47,159 nucleotides of DNA from Streptosporangium pseudovulgare (GCF_014648055.1 NZ_BMQJ01000030.1:1-47159), one strand, 5' to 3'. Shown: positions 7,781 to 16,735, counted from the stretch's first letter. Numbers and translations are program-made. The notes: a model not told the origin generated them from the letters alone.

Positions 7781-8989
7781 ATGACCGGGAACACGCATGT
7801 GGTCGTGATCGGCGGCGGCTACGCGGGCGTGATGGCCGCGAACCGGCTGACGCAGCGCGACGACGTGACCGTGACGCTGATCAACCCGCGCCCGGAGCTT
7901 GTCCACCGGGTCCGCCTGCACCAGCTGGTGGGCGGGTCCGACGACGCGGTCGTCGCCTACCAGGCCGTCCTGGCCCGGCGTGTCCGGCTGGTGGTCGACA
8001 CCGTGACCCGGATCGACGCGGCCGAGCGCAGCGTGACGCTCGCGACCGGCGGCACGCTCGCCTACGACTACCTGATCTACGCCGTGGGCAGCGGCAGCGC
8101 CGAACCGGGCGTACCCGGGGCGGCGGAGTTCGCCTACCCGATGGCCACCCTGGAGGAGGCACAGCGGCTGCGTGCGGTCATCGACGCCACGCCCGCGACG
8201 GCCCCTGTGACGGTGGTCGGCGCCGGTCCCACCGGCATCGAGACCGCCGCCGAGCTGGCGGAACAGGGCCGCAGGGTGACCCTGGTCTGCGGCGGCGTTC
8301 TCGGTCCGTACCTGCACAGCCGGGGCCGGCGCTCGGTTGCGAAACGGCTGGCCGAACTCGGTGTGGCGGTCGTCGAGGGCTTCGGCTCGAAGGTGACGGT
8401 GGTGACCCGCGACGCCGTGCGGCTCGCCGACGGCCGTGAGCTGCCGAGCGAGGTCACCGTCTGGACCGTCGGCTTCGGCGTTCCCGACCTGGCCGCGCGC
8501 AGCGGGCTGAGCACCGACGCCGTGGGCCGGCTGCTCACGGACGAGACGCTGGCGAGCGTGGACGACGCGCGCATCGTCGCGGCCGGGGACTCGGCGGCGC
8601 CGTCCGGCCTGCCGCTGCGGATGAGCTGCCTGAACGCGACGCCGCTGGGCGCGCGGGCCGCCGACACGGTGCTCAGCCGGCTCGCGGGTGAGCAGCCGGA
8701 GAACCTCCACCAGTCGATGTACGCCCAGTGCATCAGCCTGGGCCGAAGGGCGGGCATCTACCAGTTCGCCAACAGGTCCGACGTCGCCGTGTGGCTGCAC
8801 ATCGGCGGCGGCCCGGGGGCCAGGATCAAGGAAGTGGTCTGCAAGGGCATCCCCGAGCACCTGGCGGGAGAGGCGCGCAAGCCCGGTTCGTTCAGCCTGC
8901 ACCGCATGCGGGGAGGTGTCGCCAAGCGCCGGCGGTTGCTGCGCGCCCACCGCGCCGAGGCACCGGCCGCCGCCGGCCGGGCAGCCTGA
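7781..8989 (+). CDS. FAD-dependent NAD(P)H oxidoreductase (NDH-2/pyridine nucleotide-disulfide type)
   Basis: A 402-aa flavoprotein. The FAD-binding Rossmann motif G11-G-G-Y-A-G16 is near the N-terminus, a second dinucleotide motif VVGAGPTGIETAAELA sits at about 144-159, and the ATG-like DYLIYAVGSGS segment follows the first domain. The C-terminal FAD contact is AAGDSAAPSG. There is no redox Cys pair, so it resembles type II NADH dehydrogenase-like proteins rather than disulfide reductases. It lies 83 bp upstream of an ECF41 sigma factor. Oxidoreductases are one of the three partner types known for ECF41 loci, so it is probably a target gene. Confidence 0.9.
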   Translation: MTGNTHVVVIGGGYAGVMAANRLTQRDDVTVTLINPRPELVHRVRLHQLVGGSDDAVVAYQAVLARRVRLVVDTVTRIDAAERSVTLATGGTLAYDYLIYAVGSGSAEPGVPGAAEFAYPMATLEEAQRLRAVIDATPATAPVTVVGAGPTGIETAAELAEQGRRVTLVCGGVLGPYLHSRGRRSVAKRLAELGVAVVEGFGSKVTVVTRDAVRLADGRELPSEVTVWTVGFGVPDLAARSGLSTDAVGRLLTDETLASVDDARIVAAGDSAAPSGLPLRMSCLNATPLGARAADTVLSRLAGEQPENLHQSMYAQCISLGRRAGIYQFANRSDVAVWLHIGGGPGARIKEVVCKGIPEHLAGEARKPGSFSLHRMRGGVAKRRRLLRAHRAEAPAAAGRAA

Positions 8990-9072
8990 CCGGTGCGTGC
9001 TGTGAGGATCCCGCGGTGGACGCACGCGGACGCGGTCGGCCGCCGGGACCGACGACCGCGAAGGACGGGGAG

Positions 9073-9981
9073 ATGGGACGAGAGTTGAGCGGTGACGCGA
9101 CCGACCCGGCGACCGAGGCGTTCCTCGCCCATCGCAACCTGCTCTTCACCGTCGCCTACGAGGTGCTCGGATCGGCGGCCGACGCCGAAGACGTCCTGCA
9201 GGAGACCTGGCTGCAATGGGTCAAGGCCGACCAGGACCAGGTACGCGACCAGCGCGCCTTCCTGGTCCGGATCATCACCCGCCAGGCGCTCAACCGGCTG
9301 CGCACCATCAAGCGCCATCGGGAGGCATACGTCGGTTCCTGGCTGCCCGAGCCGCTGCTCACCGCGCCGGACGTGGCCGAGGACGTCGAGCTCGCCGAGA
9401 GCGTGTCGATGGCGCTCATGCTCGTCCTGGAGACGCTGTCACCGACCGAGCGGGCCGTCTTCGTGCTGCGCGAGGTGTTCGACATCGGCTACGAGGAGAT
9501 CGCGGCCGCCGTGGGCAAGACTCCCGTGGCCGTTCGCCAGATCGCGCACCGCGCCCGCCGGCACGTCGATGCCCGGCGCCCCCGCCGGGTGGTCTCCTCG
9601 AACGAGGGCCGGGCGGTCCTGGAGTCGTTCCGGCGCGCCGTCGAATCCGGGGACCCGCAGGCCCTCCTTGAGGTGCTCGCCCCCCAGGTCGTCCTGATCA
9701 GCGACGGCGGCGGCTTCAAGCACGCCGCGCTGCGGCCGGTCACCGGTGCCGAGCGGGTGGCCCGTATGTTCGCCGGCGGCATGGGCAAGTTCGAAGGCAC
9801 GTTCACCACCGAACCGGCCGTGGTCAACGGCAGCCCGGCACTTCTGGTCCGCCTGGACGGTGAGATCGACGGCGTCATGGCGATCAGTGTCGTGGACGCC
9901 CGCATCACCGGCCTCTACTACGTCCGCAACCCCGAGAAACTCTCGCACGTCACATCCTCGACCCCGCTCACCCTGCGCTGA
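9073..9981 (+). CDS. sigJ: ECF41-group RNA polymerase sigma factor (SigJ-like)
   Basis: A 302-aa protein with sigma region 2 at residues 12-80 (HRNLLFTVAYEVLGSAADAE, DVLQETWLQW), region 4 at 115-165 (LSPTERAVFVLREVFDIGYEEIA) and a SnoaL/NTF2-like C-terminal domain. The three ECF41 linker/C-domain signatures are present: WLPEPLL, a DGGG block (SDGGGFKHA) and an NPEKL motif near the end. In ECF41 factors the C-terminal domain takes the place of a separate anti-sigma factor. ATG 9073 follows AAGGA at 9061-9065; the in-frame upstream extension overlaps the oxidoreductase gene and is a shadow. A second member is at 18198-19145. Confidence 0.94.
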   Translation: MGRELSGDATDPATEAFLAHRNLLFTVAYEVLGSAADAEDVLQETWLQWVKADQDQVRDQRAFLVRIITRQALNRLRTIKRHREAYVGSWLPEPLLTAPDVAEDVELAESVSMALMLVLETLSPTERAVFVLREVFDIGYEEIAAAVGKTPVAVRQIAHRARRHVDARRPRRVVSSNEGRAVLESFRRAVESGDPQALLEVLAPQVVLISDGGGFKHAALRPVTGAERVARMFAGGMGKFEGTFTTEPAVVNGSPALLVRLDGEIDGVMAISVVDARITGLYYVRNPEKLSHVTSSTPLTLR

Positions 9982-10096
9982 ACACCACTGGTCTCCGACA
10001 GGCGGGGGTCGAATCCTTCCCAAGACCCGACAGCGATGTGAGGAGGGCCGTATCGAGGCGCTGGGACGCCGCGCACCATGCAGGCGGAGCCCGCCC

Positions 10097-10119
10097 CCGT
10101 GAGGTCCTTGGGCTCACGG
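10097..10119. terminator. Hairpin overlapping the CtaG stop codon
   Basis: CCGTGAG - 9 nt - CTCACGG, a perfect 7-bp stem. The minus-strand CtaG stop codon (10114-10116) lies inside the right arm. It sits in the 132-bp gap between convergent sigJ and ctaG-like genes and is a plausible terminator for the minus-strand operon. A weaker inverted repeat, GGGTC...GACCC, is at 10006-10028. Confidence 0.4.
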
Positions 10120-11037
10120 CCCCGAGGTGGCGGGCGCGGCCGGTTCGGGGGTGAGGCGGTTCCGCGGGGCGACGCGCGACCGGGTGGGCCGCCAGGTCGT
10201 CACCAGCGCCAGGGCCAGCAGCAGCTCGGCGATGTCGCCGCCGTAGTACATGATCTCCGCGGCGCCCAGCAGCTCAGGCCCGGGGGCCGTCACGGCGACG
10301 AACAGCCCGGCGTACATCAGTTGCGACAGCGTGGCGTGCGCGGCGATCGACACGCCCAGCACGACCAGCCGCTTCGGCACCGAGGGGCGCCGCGGCGCCG
10401 GGTCCGGCCCGGCGATCACCCAGGTGAACAGGAAGCCCGCCAGCACGAAGTGCAGGTGGACGAGCGGGTGCAGCAGCGGGTCGGCGCAGGCGATGCCGTA
10501 CAGGGGGGTGAAGTACAGCGCGGCCATGCCGCCGACGTTCAGCGTGAACGCCACCCAGGGGTCGGTCAGCACGTGCGCGGGACGGCTGCGCAGCACGGCG
10601 GTGACGCGGCGCGCGCGGGCGGCGGGCAGCGACCGCAGCAGCAGCGTCACCGGGGCGCCCAGCACCAGCCCCAGCGGGGCGAGCATCGCGATGAGCAGGT
10701 GCTGCAGCATGTGCCCCCGGAAGTCGGTCTCGGCGAACGCGGCGACCGGCCCGGTCAGGCCCGCGGCGAGCAGCACGGCCCCGGCGGTGAAGGCCGCCGT
10801 GCGCCACCGGCTCCACCCCCTGGGCTCGCGCCGCCGCAACGCCGCCGCCAGGTACGCCGCCAGCAGTACGGCGACGCCCGCCACCGGCAGCGTGCCGGAG
10901 AGCCCGCCGTGGTGCGCCTCGTGCGCCAGGAGTGAGGCGTCGCCGGCCCGCCGGGTGAGGAGGCCCGCGGCGACGGGCGCCTCGTACGCCGGGGGGATCG
11001 CGGCGGAGAGCACGGCGAGGCTCACGGCGGGGCTCAC
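10114..11037 (-). CDS. Cytochrome c oxidase assembly protein, CtaG (caa3_CtaG) type, membrane
   Basis: A 307-aa protein with about seven hydrophobic helices and the caa3_CtaG signatures HEAHHGG, HMLQHLLIAMLAPLGLVLGAP, LVHLHFVLAGFLFTWVIAGPDP and MYYGGDIAELLLALAL. Members assist maturation of caa3-type oxidase or serve as membrane copper-related proteins. The conserved His residues are candidate metal ligands. GTG 11037 overlaps the TGA of the DUF2243 gene by 4 nt, so this is the second gene of a coupled pair. The pairing of DUF2243 with CtaG is common in actinobacteria. No oxidase subunit genes are nearby. Confidence 0.88.
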   Translation of the reverse strand: MSPAVSLAVLSAAIPPAYEAPVAAGLLTRRAGDASLLAHEAHHGGLSGTLPVAGVAVLLAAYLAAALRRREPRGWSRWRTAAFTAGAVLLAAGLTGPVAAFAETDFRGHMLQHLLIAMLAPLGLVLGAPVTLLLRSLPAARARRVTAVLRSRPAHVLTDPWVAFTLNVGGMAALYFTPLYGIACADPLLHPLVHLHFVLAGFLFTWVIAGPDPAPRRPSVPKRLVVLGVSIAAHATLSQLMYAGLFVAVTAPGPELLGAAEIMYYGGDIAELLLALALVTTWRPTRSRVAPRNRLTPEPAAPATSGP

Positions 11038-11588
11038 GGCGTCGCCGTGGTGGTACGCGGGGTGTCGCGGCAGAGGTCCACCGTCGGGCCGCCGCGCTGC
11101 AGCAGCCAGCCGGCGACCATCAGCAGCACGCCCAGCAGCAGGAAGCCGATGTCCCACCACGTCTGGTAGGCGTCGGTGCGGACGTGGTGGATGCCCAGGA
11201 TGTGGTGGTCCATGATGCCCTCGACGAGGTTGAACAGCCCCCAGCCGAACAGGATCCAGCCCCACAGCATCCGTGAGCCCCACACCCGGCCCCGGGAGTG
11301 GGTGACCCGCGCGTGCAGCAGGCTCAGGCCCACCAGCACCGCCAGCCAGCAGAACACGTGGAAGAACCCGTCCCACAGCGTGTTCATCCGCAGGCCCGGG
11401 ACGGTGTCGGCAGGGTAGTACCTCACCCCGATGTTGTCGGTGTTCGTGCTGGTCAGCATGTGGTGCCACTGCAGGACCTGGTGCAGGAGGATCCCGTCGA
11501 CGAACCCTCCGAGCCCGACCCCCAGGAGTGTGCCCGGCAGGGCGATCTCCCGTCTCGTCGCCCCCGTTCCGGCCGTGGTGTCTGTCAT
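11034..11588 (-). CDS. DUF2243 multi-pass membrane protein
   Basis: A 184-aa membrane protein with four predicted helices and the DUF2243 blocks GGFVDGILLHQVLQWHHM, DGFFHVFCWLAVLVGL, GLFNLVEGIMDHHILGIHHV and WWDIGFLLLG. The many His residues in helices suggest metal or heme handling, but function is unknown. ATG 11588 has GAGGAGG about 7 nt upstream. It is the first gene of the pair with the CtaG-like gene (4-nt overlap). Confidence 0.88.
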   Translation of the reverse strand: MTDTTAGTGATRREIALPGTLLGVGLGGFVDGILLHQVLQWHHMLTSTNTDNIGVRYYPADTVPGLRMNTLWDGFFHVFCWLAVLVGLSLLHARVTHSRGRVWGSRMLWGWILFGWGLFNLVEGIMDHHILGIHHVRTDAYQTWWDIGFLLLGVLLMVAGWLLQRGGPTVDLCRDTPRTTTATP

Positions 11589-11917
11589 GTGCGAACCTCC
11601 TCGTCCGTCTCCGTCCGGTGCCGCCACCGCGTCGTCCGTCCCGAGCCCGGCGACGGCCCACCGGTACCTGCCGCCGATCCGGACGAATATGCCTGAACTC
11701 TCCTCGTTCCGGCGGGATGACGTGGGAGAACGGGCCGTGAAAAGCCCGGAACAGATCGAATGTAGGTCTCTGGATCATCGCGGCGAGGTGCGGAAACGCC
11801 GCCGCGGAGGGTCCTTGGCCCGGCCCTTACCCGGGCGCGGCGTGGGCCTGGACGCACGGACGGGTGGGGCCGGACCCACTTCGCGGCCGGGGACGGTCCG
11901 GGCGGCGGGAACGGAGG
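11589..11917. other. Non-coding region upstream of the DUF2243-CtaG operon
   Basis: 329 bp between the DUF2243 start and the end of the LysR gene. It must hold the promoter for the minus-strand operon. A less GC-rich stretch at about 11690-11790 is the likely promoter zone, but no convincing -10/-35 pair or palindrome was identified. Open frames here have no family features. Confidence 0.5.
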
Positions 11918-12805
11918 TCAGCCGGCGTCGGGAGCGGCGAACGCCCGGCGGGCGTGCGCGAGCAGCTCGCGCACCGCGGGGTTGGACGTGCTCTTCCACA
12001 CCAGGACGAGCAGGGCCGGCGTCTCGACGTCGTCGAGGGGCAGGGTGACGAGCCGGTCGCGATGGTGTTCGGTCATCGAGGCGCTGAGTACGGCGACGGC
12101 CAGCCCGCGGGCGGCGAGGTCGGCGACGGCGTCGGGGGCGCTCGCCTGCAGCGTGACCGCCGGTTCGAGCCCCCGCGCGGCGCAGGCGCGGTCGAACACG
12201 GTGCGCACGCCGGTGCCGGGCGGCATGCACACGAGCGGGTGCGCGCACAGCTCGGCCAGGGTCGTCCGCGGCCGTCCCGCCAGGGCGTGGTCCGCCGGGA
12301 CCGCCGCGACGAGCCGCTCGCTGACCACCGTCAGCGTCTCCAGCCCCTCGGGGAGGGCGGCCGTCCCGGCGAGGGCCAGGTCGAGGGCGCCGGTGCGCAC
12401 CCCCTCCACGAGCCGGTCGGAGCCGTCCTCCAGCAGCGAGATCTCCACGCCGGGGTGGGCCCGGTGGAACGCGGCCAGCGCCTCGAACAGCGGCGTGACG
12501 GTGCAGCCGACCACCATCCCGGCGCTGAGCCGTCCCCGGACGAGGCCGGTCACCTCCCCCACCGCCCGGCCGGTCGCGCCGGCGGCGGCGAGCGCGGCGC
12601 GGGCGTGTTCGAGCGCGGCCTTGCCCGCGACGGTGAGGGTGGCGACGCGCGCCGAACGGTCGAACAGCTCGGCGCCCAGCTCGCGCTCCAGCCGGCGGAT
12701 CTGGGCGCTGACGCCGGACTGGCTGATGTGCACCCGCTCGGCGGCGCGGGTGAAGCTCCGCTCCTCGGCGACGGCGACGAAGTACTCCAGCTGACGCAGC
12801 TCCAT
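11918..12805 (-). CDS. LysR family transcriptional regulator
   Basis: A 295-aa regulator. Residues 1-60 are the winged helix (MELRQLEYFVAVAEERSFTR start, RVHISQSGVSAQIRRLERELG), and 90-290 are the periplasmic-binding-like effector domain (GRLSAGMVVG, HPGVEISLLE, LDLALAGTA). It is divergent from an alpha/beta hydrolase gene across 117 bp that contains a 27-bp inverted repeat, so it most likely controls that gene and itself in response to a small molecule. Confidence 0.93.
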   Translation of the reverse strand: MELRQLEYFVAVAEERSFTRAAERVHISQSGVSAQIRRLERELGAELFDRSARVATLTVAGKAALEHARAALAAAGATGRAVGEVTGLVRGRLSAGMVVGCTVTPLFEALAAFHRAHPGVEISLLEDGSDRLVEGVRTGALDLALAGTAALPEGLETLTVVSERLVAAVPADHALAGRPRTTLAELCAHPLVCMPPGTGVRTVFDRACAARGLEPAVTLQASAPDAVADLAARGLAVAVLSASMTEHHRDRLVTLPLDDVETPALLVLVWKSTSNPAVRELLAHARRAFAAPDAG

Positions 12806-12825
12806 AACCGCTGATTCTAGATCAC

Positions 12826-12852
12826 AGCAGAACCATCTGTTGGACTTCTGCT
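12826..12852. promoter_or_regulatory. Candidate LysR operator
   Basis: AGCAGAA - 13 nt - TTCTGCT, a perfect 7-bp inverted repeat in the LysR/hydrolase gap. A second, imperfect palindrome (CAGCAGA-ACCA-TCTGTTG, 12825-12842) overlaps its left half, giving the nested half-sites often seen for LysR tetramers. Confidence 0.5.
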
Positions 12853-12922
12853 CCGGGGCCGTCCAGGCTTGGAGACACCGGCGGCCCGCGCCGGCCCCCG
12901 AGCCGATTCAAGGAGCACGACC

Positions 12923-13597
12923 ATGACGACCTTCGTCCTCGTCCCCGGCATGTGCCACGGTGGCTGGAGCTACCGGCCGCTCACCGAGCGGCTGCGCCGG
13001 CACGGCCACGAGGTGTACCCGCTGACGCTGACCGGAGTCGGCGAGCGCGGCCACCTGCTGACCGCCGGGGTGAACCTGGAGACGCACATCCTGGACGTGA
13101 CCGCCGCGCTGGAGGCCGAGGAGATCCGCGACGCGGTGCTGGTCGGCCACAGCTACGGCGGCATGGTCGTCACCGGGGCGGCGGACCGCGTCCCGGACCG
13201 GGTGGACTCCCTGGTGTACCTGGACGCCGTCGTGCCCGGGGACGGCGACTCCTGCTGGGACCTCGTCCCCGACCGGGAGCGCGAGTGGTACCTGGACGTG
13301 ACGGAGACCGGGTACGCGACACGGCCGCTGCCGTTCTTCGACCCGCGCGCCACGCCCCATCCCCTGGCCTCGCTGCTCCAGCCGATCCGGCTGGCCGGCG
13401 ACCTCACGCGGTTCCGGCGCAGGGACTACGTGTACGCCACCGAATGGGACGGCGAGTCGCCGTTCGCCTCCGTCTACCGGCGGCTGAGCGAGGACCCGTC
13501 GTGGACGACGCACGCGCTCGCCGCCCGGCACAACCTCATGCGTGACGCGCCCGACGACCTGCTGAAGATCCTCCTTGAGGTCGCCGGGGCCGCCTGA
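12923..13597 (+). CDS. Alpha/beta hydrolase
   Basis: A 224-aa hydrolase of the small esterase group (methylesterase/salicylate-binding-protein-2-like fold): FVLVPGMCHGGWSYRPL at the N-terminus, the LTLTGVGERGHL loop, and nucleophile S77 in GHSYGG. The short length and the H-G-G-W oxyanion block fit esterases acting on small esters. The catalytic acid and His were not assigned with certainty. ATG 12923 follows AAGGAG at 12910-12915. It is divergent from and probably controlled by the LysR gene. Confidence 0.87.
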   Translation: MTTFVLVPGMCHGGWSYRPLTERLRRHGHEVYPLTLTGVGERGHLLTAGVNLETHILDVTAALEAEEIRDAVLVGHSYGGMVVTGAADRVPDRVDSLVYLDAVVPGDGDSCWDLVPDREREWYLDVTETGYATRPLPFFDPRATPHPLASLLQPIRLAGDLTRFRRRDYVYATEWDGESPFASVYRRLSEDPSWTTHALAARHNLMRDAPDDLLKILLEVAGAA

Positions 13598-13610
13598 ACC
13601 CGCCCGGCGC

Positions 13611-13709
13611 TCCATCCGCCGCCGCCACGCCGAGGGCGAGGTGTCCCCGGCCGACCTGGCCACCGAGTACAGCGTCGGACGCTCCACCATCCACCGCATC
13701 ATCCACGGG
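13611..13709 (+). pseudogene. Helix-turn-helix fragment (recombinase/transposase-like)
   Basis: About 33 codons read RRHAEGEVSPADLATEYSVG then RSTIHRIIHG, which looks like a recognition helix-turn-helix of the kind found at the end of serine recombinases or start of some transposases. No start codon or remaining domain is present and the frame overlaps the hydrolase stop region, so it is probably a gene scrap. A chance resemblance cannot be excluded. Confidence 0.3.
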
Positions 13710-13889
13710 CCGGAATCCCCAGGTAGAGCGATCACACGCCGAAGCCGGACGCATACTCCCGCGCAAGATCATTATCAGCGCCGATGGCTGTCCGCTCGTT
13801 CCTCAACCCCGTGATCCCCCATGAGAGCTACCGCGATGTCCGTTCCAAGGGGATGGCACGCCCGGCTCCGATCCCTAACCTCTCTTAAG

Positions 13890-13907
13890 CCGCGGAAGAC
13901 ACCGCGG
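13890..13907. repeat. CCGCGG pair upstream of the CPBP gene
   Basis: Two palindromic CCGCGG hexamers separated by 6 nt (AAGACA), about 26 bp before the CPBP gene start and next to a TTAAG tract. A possible regulatory site. The rest of 13598-13932 holds only the HTH fragment. Confidence 0.3.
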
Positions 13908-13932
13908 AAACCTGATCGAAAGGATCGCGATC

Positions 13933-14829
13933 GTGGCGTCCACGGAGCACCCGGAAAGCACCCTCCCGCAAGCCGGCCCCGCCACGGGCCGCGGCCGGTT
14001 GCGCAGGTTCCGGTTCCCCGTCCTGCTGGTCGCGTTGTTCGGTGTGATGGTGGTGACGGGCGGGATAAACCAACTCGTCTCGCCCATCCCTGTCCTCGCC
14101 CTGCCGGTGGGGGTCGGCCTGGCCGTCGCCGCTGTGGCCTGTTACCACTGGTTGTGCCGGGCCGTCGAGCTCCGCCCGGACATCCCCGAACTCGCGAAGA
14201 CGGGCCGGTGGTCCCGGCTGCGGCGCGGGACGCTGCTCGGGTTCGGCCTCTTCGCCGGGTTGATGGTGCTGATCGCGGTGTTCGGTGGCTGGCAGGAGGT
14301 GTCCTGGGGTTCCCTCGGCGGCTTCCTCGGCACCGCAGGCATGATGGCGAGCGTCGCCGTCACCGAGGAACTGCTGTTCCGCGGGGTGGTGTTCCGCATC
14401 ATGGAGGAACGTACCGGCACGGTGATCGCCCTGGTCGTATCCATGTTGCTGTTCGGTGCGATGCATCTGGTCAACGCCCACGCCACCCTGTGGGGCGCGT
14501 TGGCGATCGCCTTGACGGGCGGAGTCATGCTGGCCGCCGCCTACGTCGCCACCCGCTCGCTGTGGCTGCCCATCGGCCTGCACTTCGCCTGGAACTTCAC
14601 CCAAGCCGGGATCTTCGGTGTCACGGTCTCCGGATCGGCCGTACCGTCGGAGGGCCTGCTGAACGTCACGCTGTCCGGCCCGTCCGCGTTGACCGGCGGC
14701 ACCTTCGGCCCCGAGGCCAGCCTTTTCGCGCTGCTGGTCTGCATGGTGCCCACGATCCTCCTGCTGCGGCGGGCCGCCCGCACCGGCCGGATCCGGCCTC
14801 GCCCGAGCCGCGTCAAGCTCCCCGCCTGA
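13933..14829 (+). CDS. CPBP family intramembrane metalloprotease
   Basis: A 298-aa membrane protein with about seven or eight hydrophobic segments. The CPBP/Rce1 (CAAX protease) active-site motifs are present: E145-E146-x-x-x-R150 (TEELLFRG), H178 (FGAMHL) and H217-x-x-x-N221 (HFAWNF). Family roles include membrane protein cleavage and self-immunity for bacteriocin-like peptides; no such peptide gene is seen nearby. GTG 13933 is the first start giving the full N-terminal segment. It is convergent with the two-component genes, and 35 bp separate the stops. Confidence 0.9.
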   Translation: MASTEHPESTLPQAGPATGRGRLRRFRFPVLLVALFGVMVVTGGINQLVSPIPVLALPVGVGLAVAAVACYHWLCRAVELRPDIPELAKTGRWSRLRRGTLLGFGLFAGLMVLIAVFGGWQEVSWGSLGGFLGTAGMMASVAVTEELLFRGVVFRIMEERTGTVIALVVSMLLFGAMHLVNAHATLWGALAIALTGGVMLAAAYVATRSLWLPIGLHFAWNFTQAGIFGVTVSGSAVPSEGLLNVTLSGPSALTGGTFGPEASLFALLVCMVPTILLLRRAARTGRIRPRPSRVKLPA

Positions 14830-14838
14830 CCGGAACGA

Positions 14839-14859
14839 CGCCGGCCGCAGGAGCCGGCG
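14839..14859. terminator. Bidirectional hairpin terminator
   Basis: CGCCGGC - 7 nt - GCCGGCG, a perfect 7-bp GC stem that fills the 35-bp gap between the convergent CPBP and response-regulator genes. It has no T-tract. Confidence 0.6.
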
Positions 14860-14864
14860 CCGCG

Positions 14865-15554
14865 TCAACCCTGATCGGCGGAGACCAATCCCACGCGATA
14901 GGCGAGAACGACCGCCTGTACACGGTCCCGCAGGTCGAGTTTGGCCAGGATCCGCGACACATACGTCTTGACGGTCTCGGCGCTGATGGACAATCGTGCG
15001 GCGATCTCCGCGTTGGACAGGCCCTCGGCGAGCTGTTCGAGTACTTCCAGCTCCCGCTCAGTCAGTGCCCGCACGATCTCCTGCAGGGCCGTCCGGGAGG
15101 AGTCGGTGGGGCGCAGGCGCTCGGCGAAGCGGCCGATGAGGGCACGGGTGACGGCGGGCGCGAGCAGGGAATCACCGCGCGCGATGGTGCGTACGCCGTC
15201 CACCAGTTCTTTCGGCCGCGCGTCCTTGAGCAGGAACCCGCTGGCGCCTGCCCTGAGCGCTTCGTAGGCGTACTTGTCGACGTTGAACGTGGTCACCACC
15301 AGCACCTTCACCGGATCGGCGACGCCGGGCCCGGCCAGTTGCCTGGTGGCCGCGATGCCGTCCAGGATGGGCATCCGGATGTCCATCACGACGACGTCCG
15401 GCAGCAGCCGCCGGGCGGCCTCGATCGCCGCGCGGCCGTCCGCGGCCTCGCCGACGACCTCCATGTCGGGCTGGGCGGAGAAGACCGTGGTGTAGCCGGT
15501 GCGCACCAGCTCGTGGTCCTCGCAGATGAGCACCCGGATCGGCGTACTGGTCAT
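14865..15554 (-). CDS. NarL/FixJ family response regulator
   Basis: A 229-aa protein. The receiver domain spans 5-120 with acidic residues E12/D13, the phospho-acceptor D58 (VVVMDIRMP), T88-T89 and K109 (LLKDA). The LuxR-type HTH spans 165-225 (LTERELEVLEQLAEGLSNAEIA, SAETVKTYVSRIL). Its start overlaps the stop of the histidine kinase by 4 nt (15551-15554), so the two form a coupled two-component system. The regulon is unknown. Confidence 0.95.
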   Translation of the reverse strand: MTSTPIRVLICEDHELVRTGYTTVFSAQPDMEVVGEAADGRAAIEAARRLLPDVVVMDIRMPILDGIAATRQLAGPGVADPVKVLVVTTFNVDKYAYEALRAGASGFLLKDARPKELVDGVRTIARGDSLLAPAVTRALIGRFAERLRPTDSSRTALQEIVRALTERELEVLEQLAEGLSNAEIAARLSISAETVKTYVSRILAKLDLRDRVQAVVLAYRVGLVSADQG

Positions 15555-16735
15555 GCAGTGCTCCTGGACGGGATGGAGGCCCGGACGCTGAACCCGCCCC
15601 CGGGCCGCGCCGCGGCGGTCAGCTCACCGTTCAGCATGTGTACGCGCCGGCGCAGCCCGTCCAGCCCCCGTCCCCCGGACGGCACGGCGGGGCCTTCCGC
15701 GAGAGCGGACCCATCGGTGGTCACCTCGATGTCGATGTGACCGGCGCGGTGGTGGACCGTGACCCTGGTGGGCCGGCCCGTCGCGTGCTTGACGGCGTTC
15801 GTGAGGGCCTCCTGAACCACCCGGTACGCGGCCAGCTCGACGTCGATGGGCCGGGGCAGGCGCTCACCGTGCTCGGTCAGTTCGACGGGCTGGCCGGACA
15901 GGCGGGCCTGTTCGACCAGGTCGGCAACCCTGCCGAGGGCCGGCGTATGCTCCGTGAGCGCGGCGTCGCCGGTCGCCTCAAGCACACCGAGCAGATACCG
16001 GAGTTCCGTCAGCGCCCGCCGGCCGGTGTCGCTGATGGCGGCCAGCCCTTGCCCTGCGCGTTCCGGTGCGGTGCCGACCAGAAACTGCGCCGCGTCTGCC
16101 TGCACCACTATGGCGGTCACGTGATGCGTGACCACGTCGTGCAACTCACGGGCTATGCGGGCGCGTTCGGCGGCGCCGGCCGCCAGCGCGCCGAGCCGCC
16201 GCCGTTCGGCCTCCTCGGCCCGCCACCGGCGCATCCCGGCGCCGCCCATCCAGATCACGACCAGAACCAGGTAGAAGGCGAGGAAGTCCGGGATCCGGTT
16301 GGGGGATCCCAACCGGCTTAGAAGGATCGCGAGTGCGGCGTAGCCGGCGCTCACCGCCGCCGCGAGCATGCGACGGTGCCGGGACTGTTGGGCTCCGGCC
16401 GTATACAGAGCCAGGTAGAAGCCGATGCTGGCGAACGTCTGCGGATAGCGGAGCGCCTGATGAACGGCGAAGGCGACGCCGATGACGGCAAGGCAGGCCG
16501 CCGGGTGACGGCTGCGGAACGCCAGCGGCGCCGACTGCGCCACGGTCAGCACCACCGCCAAGGCGTCGGCCGGGCGCTTCGGCAGGTCACTGAGCTGCGC
16601 TCCGATGGCGGACAGCGTCGGTACGAATGCCAGCGCGGTGAGCGTCGCCGCGAGCGCGCCGTCCTTGGCCGAGGCCTGCCGGGCTCTCCACCAGACCGGC
16701 CATGAGCGGACGGCCAGGGAAACGCTCGCGATCAT
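15551..16735 (-). CDS. Sensor histidine kinase (HisKA_3 type)
   Basis: A 394-aa membrane kinase. Four or five hydrophobic segments at about 28-165 form a membrane-embedded sensor without a large outside domain. HisKA_3 follows, with phospho-acceptor H199 (RIARELHDVVTHH). The HATPase domain at about 290-390 has an N-box (EALTNAVKHA) and a G-box (GRGLDGLRRRV). It transfers phosphate to the response regulator encoded just downstream. The short loops suggest sensing within the membrane. Confidence 0.95.
   Translation of the reverse strand: MIASVSLAVRSWPVWWRARQASAKDGALAATLTALAFVPTLSAIGAQLSDLPKRPADALAVVLTVAQSAPLAFRSRHPAACLAVIGVAFAVHQALRYPQTFASIGFYLALYTAGAQQSRHRRMLAAAVSAGYAALAILLSRLGSPNRIPDFLAFYLVLVVIWMGGAGMRRWRAEEAERRRLGALAAGAAERARIARELHDVVTHHVTAIVVQADAAQFLVGTAPERAGQGLAAISDTGRRALTELRYLLGVLEATGDAALTEHTPALGRVADLVEQARLSGQPVELTEHGERLPRPIDVELAAYRVVQEALTNAVKHATGRPTRVTVHHRAGHIDIEVTTDGSALAEGPAVPSGGRGLDGLRRRVHMLNGELTAAARPGGGFSVRASIPSRSTA

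Noticed and set aside
10001..10028. tRNA T-arm-like GGGTCGAATCC
   Set aside because: The stem pairs only with wobbles and there are no acceptor, D or anticodon arms in place. It is part of an inverted repeat between convergent genes.
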